Origin: JBBQDZ01 sp038320185
GTDB taxonomy: Bacteria > Actinomycetota > Thermoleophilia > Gaiellales > Gaiellaceae
Length of the DNA stretch: 13,416 nt
Reading direction: 5' to 3'
Assembly (NCBI GenBank): GCA_038320185.1
Contig: JBBQDZ010000051.1
Coordinates: 1 to 13,416 of the forward strand
A model generated the notes under the pieces. That model worked only from the letters and a program-made list of their open reading frames with translations. It was not told where the DNA came from and searched no databases. The translations under genes were made by a program, and so were the position numbers. Positions 13,099 through 13,416 of the stretch are shown here, in pieces (positions within the stretch are counted from its first letter, which is position 1; every line of letters begins with the position of its first letter).

Positions 13099-13416
13099 CT
13101 AAGCCTGGACGACGGTGACGCGTCCGTCCTCAAGACGAGCATCCCAGAGTGAGTCGAACGCTCTGATCCCGGACAGGCGCAGATTTCCTGCCCAGCTCGG
13201 GATCTCCGGCGGCGCGATCGTCTGCAGAACGTGCCGGCGGCGGTCGGGCACGAGCCCGAGCAGCACCTGGAGCAAAAGGATCGGAGTGGCGGCGGCCCAG
13301 GCCTGCGGCCTCGCCGCGGTCGGGTAGGCGATCGGGAACGGCGCCTCCGAGCGAGCCAGCCCGGCGAAGACCTCCGGGAGCTGGTAGCCCCAGTGCCCCG
13401 CTGCCTCGAGCATGCG
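13099..13416 (-). CDS. Glycogen-debranching-type enzyme (amylo-alpha-1,6-glucosidase), C-terminal part
   Basis: The minus frame is open from the right edge to TAG at 13099-13101, giving about 105 C-terminal residues; the gene continues beyond the window. FPIAYPTAARPQAWAAATP followed by ILLLQVLLGLVPD and a beta-rich tail with LRLSGIRAFDSLWDARLEDG is characteristic of the end of the (alpha/alpha)6 barrel and the terminal sheet of bacterial amylo-alpha-1,6-glucosidase/debranching-type proteins. These hydrolyse alpha-1,6 branch linkages in glycogen-like polymers or related sugars. The catalytic acids lie outside the window, so activity cannot be judged. It is convergent with the zinc-ribbon gene. 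Confidence 0.75.
   Translation of the reverse strand, partial: RMLEAAGHWGYQLPEVFAGLARSEAPFPIAYPTAARPQAWAAATPILLLQVLLGLVPDRRRHVLQTIAPPEIPSWAGNLRLSGIRAFDSLWDARLEDGRVTVVQA

Overview
This is a high-GC (clearly above 60%), densely coded bacterial window with GTG starts, stop/start overlaps and few intergenic T-tracts. The clpX, valS and folC genes, a DUF1707-type protein and a PHA/3-hydroxybutyrate block suggest an actinobacterium. My best guess is a Thermoleophilia/Gaiellales-like soil lineage; that taxonomic call is inference, with no rRNA here to support it.

Layout from left to right. (1) clpX (36-1310, +) is complete and overlaps the stop of an upstream frame that is probably the end of clpP. 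(2) 1311-1898 holds no gene but is full of repeats: a 23-bp tandem array ending in a 15-bp perfect palindrome, then two tandem copies of a ~160-bp structured element at 193-bp period. (3) A small membrane DUF1707 protein (+) ends on a shared CTAG with a minus-strand gene. (4) At about 2915 two divergent genes, a secreted-type alpha/beta hydrolase (-) and a ketoacyl synthase III-like gene (+), have both lost their 5' halves at the same point. This is a deletion scar or an assembly chimera. (5) A PHA operon follows on +: class I PHA synthase, a MaoC-type hydratase (PhaJ-like) and a 3-hydroxybutyrate dehydrogenase-like SDR, with overlapping or tight junctions. (6) An 11-bp tandem repeat separates it from the convergent minus-strand pair isocitrate lyase (aceA) then an FCD-type GntR regulator. 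Two TTGGATCCAA-like palindromes lie in the aceA-valS divergent spacer. (7) valS (+), apparently leaderless, and folC (+) overlap by 17 nt. (8) A 153-bp MITE-like element has inserted in the folC stop codon. (9) A 37-aa membrane peptide gene is coupled by ATGA to a two-TM, eight-cysteine zinc-ribbon protein. (10) The C-terminus of a glycogen-debranching-type enzyme runs off the right edge on the minus strand.

Functionally, the block between clpX and valS is about reduced-carbon storage and C2 metabolism. PhaC polymerises (R)-3-hydroxyacyl-CoA, the MaoC protein can supply that monomer from enoyl-CoA, the dehydrogenase handles 3-hydroxybutyrate, and isocitrate lyase with its probable autoregulator lets the cell grow on the resulting acetyl-CoA. 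clpX, valS and folC lie close together in several actinobacteria, so this ~7.2-kb block looks like an accessory insertion into a housekeeping neighbourhood. The repeats, the truncated gene pair and the MITE all point to a recombinationally active locus. I see no defence system, CRISPR, rRNA or tRNA.
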